Source of the DNA: Sipunculus nudus
Taxonomy: Eukaryota > Annelida > Sipuncula > Golfingiida > Sipunculidae
NCBI GenBank assembly: GCA_026874595.1
Contig: CM049306.1
Span: 55,799,519-55,863,518 of the forward strand
DNA length: 64,000 bases
Direction of reading: 5' to 3'
Part shown: piece by piece, positions 1 through 12,125 of the stretch
Layout: each line of letters opens with the position of its first letter
How positions within the stretch are numbered: the stretch's first letter is position 1
The notes under the pieces: model-generated
Seen by the model: only the letters and a program-made list of their open reading frames with translations
Told to the model about the DNA's origin: nothing
Database searches by the model: none
Position numbers and translations under genes: made by a program

Positions 1-37
1 GTGCCTGAGAACCATTCCTTTTTTTATTTTGGCCTAA
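1..37 (+). mobile_element. Right end of a MITE (family 'GTGCCTGAGAACC'), cut by window start
   Basis: The window opens with GTGCCTGAGAACCATTCC, a T-rich run and GGCCTAAG. This is the right terminal inverted repeat of the element seen whole near 19.1, 23.4, 39.5 and 52 kb. The rest of the copy lies outside the window. Confidence 0.7.
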
Positions 38-672
38 GACTTCGCTGATACATACAGTCACCTCTTTTCAATGCATTCAATGTAAATAAAAGAAGGTTGA
101 TTATGTGATATATCTCAGTTACATTTAAAGGGCGTTTATTCTAATGTATGATGACTGGTAACTAATGGTTTTCATTTAAACCTTTCATAAAAAGTAGGCC
201 AGAAAACGTCGCTCACGCGGTACATAGGTTGTTCGTTAAGTTTACACTCGCTTGTTTATAACATGTGGGGGGCACCAAAATAATCAAAACATATTTAACA
301 TGGACATTTGATGACAAGTAAGACGAAAGACGTTTTGCAGCTGGTAACTTTTCAACACCCGCACATGTGCAGCCAACCACCTTTTGTTACATGCTTTTTC
401 TGTTTGTCAACAAGGGCACATGTACCGTGTGTACTTACAGCTTTTAGATGAACAACTCATACATCAATGACAGAGGCGTCATAAGATCCTTTCCAGGCAG
501 GCATTACCTATAGTTCACCAACATGATTGAACACAGAGTAAGCCAGGAATTTTTACAGATAAAGCAGGGAAATAGGTGGCTTTAAAGTATAATTTGGGTG
601 CGAACGGTATTTACATACTCTTAAGGTAATGATACGATCGCTTCTTTGATATATGATAAATTCCAAACCAAA

Positions 673-676
<4 letters not shown>
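38..676. other. No recognisable feature
   Basis: Mixed-composition DNA. I see no coding frame, RNA gene or repeat that I can support. Confidence 0.5.

Positions 677-748
<72 letters not shown>
677..748. repeat. Compound microsatellite (CT)n-(CA)n
   Basis: About 26 CT units pass directly into about 10 CA units. A minus-strand Arg-Glu repeat frame here is a by-product of the dinucleotide. Confidence 0.97.
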
Positions 749-900
749 TGCACATCTTCCAACATCAATACCCATCTATAGCCCCACGCGCACTCACACA
801 GTTCGAGTACTGGAGAATTTAATTTAATTAAACCACGAGGCCACGAGGCCATCGTCAAAAACCCACAGTTTTGATAAATAGCTTCTGTTTGAATGACGTT

Positions 901-1704
901 CGGTTAACGGTTCATTGGTGTAGTGTTACAGTGTTCATGCAGCACGTGACAGTACATTGGTATAGCATTACAGTGTTCATGCAGTACGTGACCTTACATT
1001 GGTATAGTATTACAGTGTTCATGCAGTACACTGCGGTACATTGGTATAGTATTACAGTGTTCATGCAGGATGTGACGGTACATTGGTATAGTGTTACAGT
1101 GTTCATGCAGTACGTTACGATACATTAGCATAGTATTACAGTGTCCATGCGGTACGTGATGGTTCATTGGTATAGTATTACAGTGTTCATGCAGCACGTG
1201 ACAGTACATTGGTATAGTATTACAGTGTTCATGCAGTACGTGACGGTACATTGGTATAGTATTACAGTATTTATGCAGAATTTGACGGTATATTGGTGTA
1301 GTATTAGTGTTCATGCAGTACGTGACGGTACATTGGTGTAGTATTACAGTGTTCATGCAGTACGTGACGGTACATTGGTGTAGTATTACAGCGTTCATGT
1401 AGTACGTGACGGTACATTGGTGTAGTATTACAGCGTTCATGCAGTACGTGACGGTACATTGGTGTAGTATTACAGTGTTCATGCTGTACGTGACGGTACA
1501 TTGGTGTAGTATTACAGTGTTCATGCAGTACGTGACGGTACATTGGTGTAGTATTACAGTGTTCCTGCAGTACGTGACGGTACATCGGTGTAGTATTACA
1601 GCGTTCATGCAGTACGTGACGGTACATCGGTGTAGTATTACAGTGTTCATGCAGTACGTGACGGTACATTGGTGTAGTTTTACAGTGTTCATGCAGTACG
1701 TGTC
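901..1704. repeat. 42-bp minisatellite, about 19 copies
   Basis: A 42-bp unit repeats head to tail. It contains ATTACAGTGTTCATGCAG and TACGTGACGGTACATTGG. Two variants occur: GGTATAG in the left part and GGTGTAG in the right part, with scattered substitutions. Since 42 is divisible by 3 and the unit has few stops, long frames appear on both strands in several phases, each a 14-residue repeat. These are artefacts of the repeat. The array ends at about 1704 in unique sequence. Confidence 0.95.
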
Positions 1705-2444
1705 GTAGACTGATGGAGCTTATATTTATTTTAGGCAGTCGATGACGAGAAGCGACGCAGGGCTCAGCGATGGGTAAGTACACAAGTTTATATTGTCAAT
1801 GAATATTGTATATATTATATTATGTTATATTATATTATATATGTATATAAATTAGCAATATATTTTTATATATAAAATATATATGGACATATATAAATAT
1901 TTTTGTTCATAAATATACTCATTTATATATAATTATATATATATTTTATTCATATTCGTATAAGTTAATTACGTATAGTTTAATATGTATAATATATGAT
2001 GTTTAATTATTTGTTGTCGTCTCTCTAATATGCCCATCTGTAAAGAGTACCAAAACTGTGGCGACTCGTTTCTTATACCGTAGGACTGGTTTCTAATATA
2101 CAGCATGGTATTCGAGGATTTGTATCAGTTCAGGTGCATTCTGTTTTGAGTATGAGCCGCCTGTATTTTTTATCCATTGTGTCACACCTACCAGTAATGT
2201 TCATTTCAACACCAGTGACACTCACAAATGATAGGCGAACCATGTAACGCATGAGAAAAAAATATAATCCATACATAAACATGGTTTGACGCTTGACAAT
2301 TTCCAGATTTATTGGAAAAAGAAATAATCAAGCGGCAAGAAATTGTCAACAGATTCTTACAATTATTACCAAGTTCAAAATGACGAAACCTTTATATTCA
2401 TAAAACTAAAAAAATAATATTCAACCATGAGGATTACTCTAACC
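1705..2444. other. AT-rich spacer
   Basis: Positions 1800-2000 are almost pure A/T with cryptic TATA-rich simple sequence. The rest to 2444 is unremarkable. I see no gene. Confidence 0.6.
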
Positions 2445-2459
2445 GGGGGGGGGGGGGGG
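2445..2459 (+). repeat. Poly(G), 15 nt
   Basis: An uninterrupted G run, one of about 17 G or C homopolymers of 12 nt or longer in the window. Confidence 0.97.
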
Positions 2460-2742
2460 ACTTTCCGTTTACTTCACATACACGTTGTCTCTCGTAGGAG
2501 ATTTTCCCTCCGGCAAGAATTTGGATATTGACACGTATCTGCATTATTTAATGTATTATACTACAATCATATTGCATTATATATGAATTGTTATATGAAT
2601 TACAAGAAGAGAAAAACTACGGAAACAAGGAAAAAATAGAATGGTGACAGGGATTTTCATAATTGGATTTTCGTGTGTGCTTATGTGGGTGTGTGTTTAT
2701 GAATTGGCCTTGAGAGCTTGATATACTATATAAAAAGTTACA

Positions 2743-2826
2743 TTTATTATTATTATTATCATTATTATTATTATTATTATTATTACTATTATTATTATTA
2801 TTATTATTATTAATAATAATATTTTA
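2743..2826. repeat. (ATT)n microsatellite
   Basis: An imperfect ATT/TTA trinucleotide run with a few C interruptions. Confidence 0.95.
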
Positions 2827-4452
2827 TAAGTATTATTATCATTATAATTTTTAGCACGAATATACTTTATGAATGACTTAAATACAGGCTAGATTTCAAA
2901 ATAAGTGTTTATAATCTTACAATCTTCGGACCCGCTCAATTCCGGACAGAAGTGGTTGCTTGGTAAATCGACAGTAGTGGGAGTGTATTTAGATATGGTT
3001 TTGAATCGGGGTTTTTCTTAAAATCGGTGAAGCAATGGATCTTTTTCATGTAGACCCAGTTGTTAACATTTCATATTTGTATATTTTGCATATTTGGATA
3101 TCAATTTAAAGAATTCGATTCCGGATGTCAGTCGGACTCACAACACAACATTGATTGCCATCAGAGCTTCAGCGGATATAACCTTCACGTTAAGTGGGAT
3201 AACTTATGTGCAGCCCATGTACAGTTAAAGAACAGGGTGGTATTTGAGGGCTGATCTATATTCCCGGAGCAGGCCTAATGACACTAATTAGAGTGTATGA
3301 GAAGTAAATAATCACGTCAGTCGCATCCTCCTACAGCTAGGCGTTTGTGGTGGGCGGGTGATAAATACAGTTTGTCACAAATACAGACAAATTGATCGGG
3401 TGTTTAACTGAGACTAGAAATTATGTCCTTTTGAGAAAAGCGATGTTTTTAGTTAAAGTGATTTTAGTTGTTCTGATATATATAAATTAAAAAATATTGA
3501 CATAATTTGAAACACAGCCCATCGGATGGGGAATTCTATAAGGTATCATATACATATGATTTATAGTGGTTGAAATTAAAGCACTGTGGTGAAGATTTTG
3601 ACCAAAAAAAAACATCCATAGTGTAATGTACAATACTGTAAGGGCGTTAACAATCTATTTAACTGTTGATACTTTTTTTTTATGAAAAACTCGGCTGACC
3701 GCACGTGTGCATGCAGACATAATGTATTGTATGTAACCATACAAGGGCAACTTGCTATATTCAAGCCAAAAAAGTATATTAAACTTTTTCCCATGAAAAA
3801 AAATGTAACTCGTTAGTTGTCATACCATCGTTGATAAGTATTTAATGAAAGGGTGATTAAATTAGAGTGAACTGAGCTAATTATTAAAGGAAGGTTGGCA
3901 TTACCTAACGATATTACAGTTATATCTATTACCTAATATTGCAGGAACTGTATGAGCTAGTGGCACCAAATTTTACGAGTATTTTGATCAAAGGTATGTT
4001 AGCGTATGTTGCAGGTGTCTGGTAACATATTTCTGAGTCATAATTGATTTTTCCACTGCTCCCTATGTAAGCATATTTTTTGTTGTCTATTAGTTAATAA
4101 CATAACATGAATATGAATCGAAATTGATTACTTTCTAAACGGCAGCTTCATGGAATTTTTAATTTCTATTTATTACAGTTCTAGAGGATTTCCATGTTTC
4201 GTCATAAAAAGTGATGTCTATTATAAAAGATTGCTAATGTGACTTTTAAGCATTGTCTTCACTTACGTTGACCTATTTTCTATTAGATAAAATTGTATAT
4301 TTCACATTTCCTTACAGATATATTGATTTTAAGCTACAGACGGCATAGTTTATGCTCGACTTAACTAGAATGATACACCATTGTTATCCATTATCATGCA
4401 AAGTTTTGCACGGACAGAATAAGAAACAAAAGCTGCCAGTGAGATGTTTAGC
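2827..4452. other. No recognisable feature
   Basis: AT-rich sequence with short T runs. Frames of 64-72 codons here have no family resemblance and low-complexity residue use. Confidence 0.5.
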
Positions 4453-4570
4453 AGGACACAAATCGTAACCAATAGCCTTGGGGTGTTCAAAAATAATCTG
4501 CAGACAGGATAAGATACACTCTATTTGCAAACCCCCATCTGGGTCATTGTGACCTATATTGATGTGCCAA
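4453..4570 (+). repeat. Single relic of the 'GCACAAATTGTATCC ... GGTCATGGTGACCTA' repeat
   Basis: ACACAAATCGTAACCAATAG is followed about 90 bp later by GGGTCATTGTGACCTATATT. The order and spacing match one monomer of the array at 10.1-12.1 kb. Confidence 0.6.
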
Positions 4571-5039
4571 CGCCTTATGTAGCGTGCTATTCACCTAGCA
4601 TTATGACCAATCTACCATTTGTTTTATATTATGCAAGTTAATATTTCATGTTTTTTTTTTCGATTTCTAGTACTTTATTTTTTTTTTGCGTGATACATGA
4701 AATATGTAATATTATATATGCTTTTTTATATGCTACCGTGTCAATCAGTTTATTTGACTCATTCATGACCAAAGTGTGTTTTTAAAGTAAGAATGTTATG
4801 ACCAACAGAAGACCATTATTACAAATAAACCAGCGGTGCTAGATATATCAGAACGATGATAAGACCACTGTGTTTATAATACACATACACATGGCCCTAC
4901 ATTGAAGAAGGAATAGGTCTTATCTCAGTAGCTGTACATTGTTTGAGTGACCACTGATTTGTGATTGATAGGACACGTTTACTGATCTTGCCATTGAGCT
5001 GAATAATTCAATCATGTGACCAATTTAGTGGTTAAGGCT

Positions 5040-5560
5040 TTAGGTACTGATACTGATAGACTGTAACCCATATGACGTTAATCCCCGATGTGCAGGCCTT
5101 CTCGAATGGTGTAGAAACGTTTTGAAATGTAAGACTGTAAAGGTGCCATCTCTGATAGTTTTACAAGTGAGGGCACAGCACCTGTGCATTAGTACTCTCT
5201 CTGCCTCTGCTAGACCCTCCCCACCAAATGGCGACATCTGTCGTCAACAACTCGCACAATTTTTCCGTTTCAACTCTGCCCACGTTCACCAAGGGGATTT
5301 AATCACATTTAATTGTACCTCCATGCTTTCACGACGAGCCTTTAACGAGGTTCTCCTCTGAACCGCTGGCTGTATTTGTTCACGTAGAACGATACACGCG
5401 GCTCTGACTCGGTTTATACCGGGAACGAGCAGACGACCGGAAACGCACGCAGTGCGCATGGTCGTGGAAATTGTTAATTTGGGTGAATTATTTTTTTCAA
5501 CTGGCAAAGGATGTATACTTTTGTCAGAATTCAGCAATATTGGCTCCAAAAGCAAATTGC
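5040..5560. other. Comparatively GC/CpG-rich block, function unknown
   Basis: This block has more G/C and CpG than its surroundings, especially 5300-5465. Frames of 65-89 codons are open on both strands, but neither strand gives a recognisable protein. It could be a promoter or 5' exon of a gene, or part of a repeat. No TATA box or splice pair decides between these. Confidence 0.25.
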
Positions 5561-7057
5561 TATATGAGACAACAGAAATTTACAAGGCATTGTAATACGC
5601 CCTGTAGGCTTTTCCACGCAGCTATCTTGGTTTTAGAAATTGCACACCTAATGTCAGATGTGTTATCGTTGATACTGCCTCAGCAAAAAGTTAGTGTTAT
5701 CTAATAACGTTATAAGGTAAGAGGTTAATTTTTTAAAGTTAGGGTGAATAATTCTAATTAAGTATCAACAGTAAGGATGGGAGGCATACATATGGGTTTG
5801 ATATTTAAATTTTTTTTTTCTCCTTTATTCTGCCCATCTTTGCGCTAGAGATACTGAGTGAATGGTCAGAGTTACAGTCACAGAAAAAGTCACAGGCTTT
5901 TATTGAAGCTTATTTAGTATTTAAACATTTCAGGTTTATGTGACTATTATAGATACTAGATTATTTTTTATATTTCAGGGTAAATTAATTAACAATGGTT
6001 CGTTGTATTGATGGTGCATTTTCAGTGGCTTAACATGCTGCTGAAACCAACTTTCTTTTTCGGTATTTATTTGACATATATTTGTCAGCCATAGAATATG
6101 GTCCAATGAATAGTCTAGTCAGCCATAGAATATGGTGCAATGAATCGTCTGCATGCGAAACAGTCGTGCCTACAAGGCATATTACAACATACATGGTCTG
6201 CCGGTTGCAAGGGGGGGGGGGGTTCCGTGCCATTGCCTTTTTTATATTGTAAGCACATTTATAACTAGATTTTCAATCTATCCTTTTAAAAATCTCTTTT
6301 CCCACACGAGGGCATCATGAGAGTTGTCTGTCTTTTCCATGGGGATTTGCGTAAGTGTTGATAATAGAAGTGGTTCCGAATGCCAGAACCCGTTCCCGTA
6401 AGGGTGCTGACACCTGGTGGCGAACACAAGAGTTATTTGAAATCTGGGGTGTCTTTAGTAAGCACTGAATTTGATCCTGAGACCGTTTCTCTCAACTTTA
6501 AAAATTATAATTAACTGATTGATTAGAATTTATGGAGCAACTGAAAACAAATGATCAAAGTGATTCAATCTACATATAAAACGAAAAGTATATTTCTTTG
6601 ACGTCGTTGTTTTAGCTCTGTTCAAAGTGAGAAATTGAATTTAATAATTTCTGTTCTTGATTATTGTCAGAGCCATCGAAATTCGGAACCATCGTTAAAG
6701 GATTAAGAGATTTAAAATTTATTCACTTTAAAAAAGTGCTTCGATAAATTACCTCTCATGTATTGCTTTGATTTAAGTACAATATCAATAACTGTTAATA
6801 AACAGAAGACACTACCCATCATAAATTTAATTAAGAGAATTGGAAAGCAAAAGCATTGAATGCTAAATCACTTGAAATGAAAGCAATACACGTGATACCT
6901 TAACAAAAGGTTTCAATGATATCTAGCGCTAGAGTTTAGTTTATTAATATATATTGAATATCTCCAAGGAATCGTGGGCAAATATAGCTTTCACAGAATG
7001 TATATATTTCATATAATAATTCTTGCACAGATTTTATTATATTTCACCATACAGATC

Positions 7058-7060
<3 letters not shown>
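5561..7060. other. AT-rich spacer with a poly(G) tract and a CTCF-like word
   Basis: It holds a poly(G) of 12 at 6211-6222 and, on the minus strand near 6410-6422, CCACCAGGTGTC, one base from the CTCF core. A near-duplicate of about 25 bp, CAGCCATAGAATATGGT, occurs at 6089 and 6120. I see no gene. Confidence 0.5.

Positions 7061-7147
<87 letters not shown>
7061..7147. repeat. (TA)n microsatellite, about 43 units
   Basis: An uninterrupted alternating AT run. Ile-Tyr repeat frames on both strands are artefacts. Confidence 0.98.
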
Positions 7148-7149
<2 letters not shown>

Positions 7150-7411
7150 AGAATGAACGGTTATATGAAGTGAACATTTTATACAAAAGATCATTATAAA
7201 ACATTGGAAATAAAAAACAATCGATACAGGTGAAATAGAATCTAATTACATGTATAGAATAGCTATAGTTAAAAATCCTATTACAATATGAAATAAATCA
7301 GAGATTCGATCATGCAGGCCGTCTCATATTGAGGTCTACAGACAATGCCTTGAGAACCAGCCGTACGGTGAGATATAATGTAATCTCTGTAAAGAATATC
7401 ATTACCAAGAT
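7148..7411. other. No recognisable feature
   Basis: AT-rich sequence without a supported feature. Confidence 0.5.
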
Positions 7412-7860
7412 ATGAGTGAAGACCTGGCATTGCGGCGAGATGAGGACGTCTTCCCTTTTGTCCTGCGTCCTGTTTTATTCATATTGACAGCACTGTCACC
7501 CTGCTCTCACGCTGACAAAGCTTTCTTGTTTTATCTTGATCCCGGCCATTCCCTCATATCAAAGGCTCGTTACTCCAAACATTGGGGGGTCATAACCCAA
7601 GTGTTATGGGGCTTCAGTACTTGGTTTTTAGAGCGCTTCTCGCCCGTGACAGCGTTCTTGTTTCCTCTCTTCCTGCAATGTCCTTTTGGCGTCCGTCTAC
7701 CAGTCACAACGAAGGACTGTTTGTTTGAGCCGCCATGTGTAATTTTAAAACGGCGGCCAGGGGGTGCCGGGCTGTTGTTAGGGCGGCCGTTGCAGGGTTG
7801 TATGGGTCGGCAACCAAGAAGATTCGACTCTCCATCACCACCACCCCGCTGACGTATGAG
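7412..7860. other. GC-rich block, open on both strands; identity unknown
   Basis: A + frame of 146 codons (7412-7852) and a minus frame of 127 codons overlap here. The + product starts MSEDLALRRDEDVF and ends in a Pro/Arg-rich tail, with no domain I recognise. GGCGGCCAGGGGGTGCC and GGGCGGCCGTTGCAGGG lie close together and look like repeat-derived sequence. A possible donor, GAGGTAGGT, follows at 7858. I favour a repeat or an untranslated GC-rich block over a gene. Confidence 0.25.
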
Positions 7861-8004
7861 GTAGGTTTTCTTGCCTGAGAAATTACCCTGAGCTTCAATC
7901 CGGTCGTATTTACATAATTTATGTAACTGGGTCATGTGTGGCAAACTGCGCAACGACTCCCGTTCGATATGTTCTATTCATTCACGAACGTGAATATGAT
8001 AATC

Positions 8005-9037
8005 CAATTAATTTTGTTTCCTGTGAATTCAATGTATTAATGAAAAGGTATACTTTTCGTATGAACTGGCTCAGTTTGAAAACCAATAATCACTTTGGAC
8101 ATAAGTTTATTTAATAATATTAGAATTCGATTTGACTACTTTAAATGTCCATATACCCCTGTAAGCATAATCATACCTTGCATGCAAGTGATCTGATCAA
8201 GGAATAAACATTGGTGAGCATCGGTCTACATGCATGGCAATGCAACATCCTAAATTCCTGAAAATCATTTTTTCAAAATACCTTTTTTTTACTGACATGG
8301 ACTTTTAGTGTATCTGGATGCCTTGTGTTTTTTCCTGGTCTTCGGATTTCTTTAACCCCTAAAAGACTACGCAACGTCACTATCTGAGCTATGGAGAACA
8401 CAGTTATACACATAGCATTGAAATTAAACGGAAGACGCCCAATATCTTCAAGATAATGTTCCTTTGAACATATCCTAACGAACTTCTAAAGGGTTAAAGT
8501 CCAACTGGGTGAAAATTACCTGAATGTTAGTGGAACGATTAAAGGAGAAAATTACCGGGATGTAATTCTATGGATTTTTTGCTGGCTCTGAGAATGGCTT
8601 TTATGGTTTCAAGGGGGAGGAATCAATTTTTAAAAGAACTCGGTAGATTAACTCAGATGTCTGACATTTAATGTCTAGTACCAAGTCATGATCACTGAGC
8701 TCTTATGGCCCGCTCAGACAGGTCGTTGCGGATAATTTTTTTTTTTTTGGTCATTAGATTAAGCTGCTAAAAAGAAATTTATATTCCATATTTGTGTAAG
8801 GAATCTTCCTTGACCAGTGAGTATGCCATCGTTTTTAATGGGATTTGCTTAGCAAAGTACTGACGGAATTCTCGCAGACGGCAGGCTTGAAACAGAGTAA
8901 ACAAGTAGACCACCTGACACCAGCGCTCAAGACGCTCAGCGTTCAAGTCGATGTATTGATTTTTTAACCTGTCCCTGGCTTATTATCAGAGTAAAGACCT
9001 AACATCTGGCCATTAAAAAAACTGGTTTTGTAAGCTC
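8005..9037 (+). repeat. ~1.04-kb tandem direct repeat, copy 1
   Basis: From CAATTAATTTTGTTTCCTG to a run of A followed by TTTTGTAAGCTC, this matches 9038-10093 almost base for base, by eye well over 90% identical. The offset is 1036 bp at the left end and 1054 bp at the right end because of a small indel in copy 2. I see no coding frame in the unit. Confidence 0.93.
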
Positions 9038-10093
9038 AATTAATTAATTTTGTTTCCTGTGAATTCAATGTATTGATGAAAAGGTATACTTTTCGTATGA
9101 ACTAGCTCAGTTTGAAAACCAATAATCACTTTGGACATAAGTTTATTAAATAATATTAGAATTCGATTTGACTACTTTAAATGTCCATATACCCCTGTAA
9201 GCATAATCATACCTTGCATGCAAGTGATCTGATCAAGGAATAAACATTGGTGAGCAACGGTCTACATGCATAGCAATGCAACATCCTAAATTCCCGAAAA
9301 TAATTTTTCAAAATACCTTTTTTTTTTTTTACTGACATGGACTTTTAGTGTATCTGGATGCCTTGTGTTTTTTCCTGGTCTTCGGATTTCCTCAACCCCT
9401 AAAAGACCACGCAACGTCACCATCTGAGCTTTGGAGAACACAAATATACACATAGCATTAACATTAAACGGGAGACGCCCAATATCTTCAAGATAATGTT
9501 CCTTTGAACATACCCTACCGAATTTCTAAAGGGTTAAAGTCCAACCGGGTGAAAATTACCGGGATGTTAGTGGGACGATTAAAGGAGAAAATTACCGGGA
9601 TGTAATTCTATGGATTTTTTGCTGGCTCTGAGAATGGCTTTATGGTTTCAAGGGGGAGGAATCAATTTTTAAAAGAACTCGGTAGATTAACTCAGAGGTC
9701 TGACATTTAATGTCTAGTACCAAGTCATGATCACTGAGCTCTTATGGCCCGCTCAGACAGGTCGTTGCTGATAATTTTTTTTGCTCAGTGACCGGGTGAA
9801 AAGGTCATTAGATTAAGCTGCTAAAAAGAAATTTATATTCCATATTTGTGTAAGGAATCTTCCTTGACCAGTGAGTATGCCATCGTTTTTAATGGGATTT
9901 GCTTAGCAAAGTCCTGACGGAATTCTCGCAGACGGCAGGCTTGAAACAGAGTAAACAAGTAGACCACCTGACACCAGCGCTCAAGACGCTCAGCTTTCAA
10001 GTCGATGTATTGATTTTTTACCCTATCCCTGGCATATAATCAGAGTAAAGACCTGACATCTGGCCATTAAAAAAACTCGTTTTGTAAGCTCAG
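9038..10093 (+). repeat. ~1.05-kb tandem direct repeat, copy 2
   Basis: The second head-to-tail copy. It carries an insertion of about 18 bp, GCTCAGTGACCGGGTG, near 9782 that copy 1 lacks, and differs in poly(T) lengths. It runs straight into the ~155-bp array. Confidence 0.93.
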
Positions 10094-10104
10094 TTGACTG
10101 TTAG

Positions 10105-12125
10105 TCATCTGAGCTATAGCGATCATCCTTTGTCCGTCGTCCGTCCGGTTGTCCGGCCGGCCGTTTGCACGGCACAAATCGTAACCGTTATACCTAAAAA
10201 ACCTCTAACTGTACATCCTGGGGGTCTTCAGTTCATCTAAAATCGACGTTTGGGGTGACAAGCTGTCGCTAGCCGAAAACATGATTTTAAGCACCAAGAC
10301 AGTCAGACGGAGCACATAATGTATCCATTAGGCCTAGAATCCTCTAACGTAACATTTAGGGAGGTCCTAGGCAAATGTTCTTGTAAACATAATATTATGT
10401 GACTGTGACATATATTCTGCGACCTATAGGAAAAGATGTCATATGCGCACCCTGAATGTCAGATGGGCACAAATTGTATCTAATAGGCCTAGAACTTCTA
10501 ACGCAACATCCAAGGAGTTTCTAGGCAAATCTCCTTTTAAACCTGCAATTAGGTCATAGTGACCTATATTTTACGACATACGGGTCGAAAACATGATTTT
10601 AAACACTAAGACAGTCAGACGAGGCACAAATTGTTTACATTAGGCCTAGAATCCTCTAACATAAAATTCTGGGACATCATAGGAAAATGTCCTTCGAAAC
10701 CTGAAGTTAGGTCACCGTGACATATTCTGTGACCTATAGGAAAAGGTATCATATGAGCACCCACGCATTCAGACGGAGCACAAATGTTATCGATTAGGCC
10801 TATAGAATATTCTATCATAACATTCAAGGAGGTCCCAGGCAAGTGTCCTTGGAAACCTCCGACCTATAGGAAAAAGATGTCATAAGGGCACCTTGAATGT
10901 CAGATGGGCACAAATCATATCTGTTAAGCCAAGAATCTTCTAACGCTATATCTAGGGAGGTACTGGGCAAATCTCTTTGGAAGCATGAAATTATGTCATG
11001 GTTATCTATATTTTGCGACCTATGGGCTGAAAACACAATTTTAAGAACCAAGACAGACAGGGCACAAATTGTATCCATTTGCCCTAGAATCTTCTAACGT
11101 AACATTCAGGGAGGTCCTAGGCTAATGTCCTTGGAAACATGAAATTAGGTCACTATGACCTATTCTGCGATTTTTAGGAAAAAAAGCTGTCATATGTGCA
11201 CCCTGAATGTCAGATAGACACAGATTATATAAATTAAGCCTAGAATATTCTAAAGTATCATCCAGGGAGGTTCTAAGCAAATATCTTTTTAAAAAAAAAC
11301 TGAAATTAGGTCATGGTAACCTATATACTGTATTTTACGGACCGAATACATAATTTTGAGCACCCAGACAGTCAGATGGGGCACAAATTGTATCCATTAG
11401 GCCTGGAATCTTCTGACATTACATCAAGGGAGATTCTATGTAAATCTCTTTGGATACCTAAATAGGGTCATGGTGGCCTAATAGGCTATATTCTGTTAGC
11501 TGTGAGCCAAAAGAAAAAGAATTTGACGCCAAGACAGGTTACTAGTTGTATCTATTTTCATTGTTACCTTCTATTGTAAAGTCCAGGAAAGTCCTTGGCA
11601 AGTCTCCTTTGAATCTTGACATTAGGTCACTAAATTCTTATAATACATGTAAAAAAAAAGTCAGATAAGGCACAAATTGTATCCTTAAGCAAGAGAGATC
11701 TAGGCAAATCACACCGAAAAAGGACACGTTACAGGCCAAAAACATGATCCGAATACCCTGAACGTCAGATGGGAACAAATTGTATGCTTTAAGCCTATGT
11801 CCTGGGCTAATTTTGTTTAAAATTTAAAAAATAGGTCATGGTGACCTATACTCTGCAAGTTACTGGCCAGAAGCATTATTATGCAGACATGCAGACAGGG
11901 TACATATTGTGTCCATTAGCCCTTGACTCTGCATCCAGTGGGGTCCTTAGCAAATCTCCATAGAAATCTGAAATTAGGTCATGATGACCTATATTCTGCA
12001 TGATACCCAGACAGAAAAGGTACAATCTGTATCCATTTTTCTTGGAACCTTCTATTGTAAAATCCGGGGGGGGGGGGGGGGGGGGTCCTTGGCAAGCCTC
12101 CTTTAATCCTGAAATAAGGTCACTT
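10105..12125 (+). repeat. Degenerate ~155-bp tandem array with a GTCCGTC head
   Basis: The head is TCATCTGAGCTATAGCGATC followed by a GTCCGTCGTCCGTCCG run near 10135. About 13 diverged monomers follow, anchored by GCACAAATTGTATCCATTAG and GGTCATGGTGACCTATATTC. The anchors start near 10311, 10468, 10623, 10779, 10908, 11055, 11217 and 11380, giving spacings of about 129-163 bp. Divergence rises to the right. A poly(G) of 20 interrupts the last monomer. Relics of the same unit occur at 4.45, 16.5 and 17.3 kb. Confidence 0.88.
12066..12085 (+). repeat. Poly(G), 20 nt
   Basis: An uninterrupted G run inside the last degenerate monomer of the array. Confidence 0.97.

Noticed and set aside
553-858. 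Arg-Glu repeat frame
   Set aside because: Translation of the (CT)n/(CA)n tract.
994-1783. Long minus-strand frames of 232 and 159 codons
   Set aside because: They are translations of the 42-bp minisatellite. Equivalent frames are open on the + strand and in other phases.
6974-7194. Ile-Tyr repeat frames, here and at 24.8, 28.1, 36.9, 46.9 and 48.0 kb
   Set aside because: Artefacts of (TA)n microsatellites, open on both strands.
10105-12125. CRISPR array
   Set aside because: The units are ~155 bp, diverged along their whole length, with no repeat/spacer alternation, and the genome is clearly eukaryotic.
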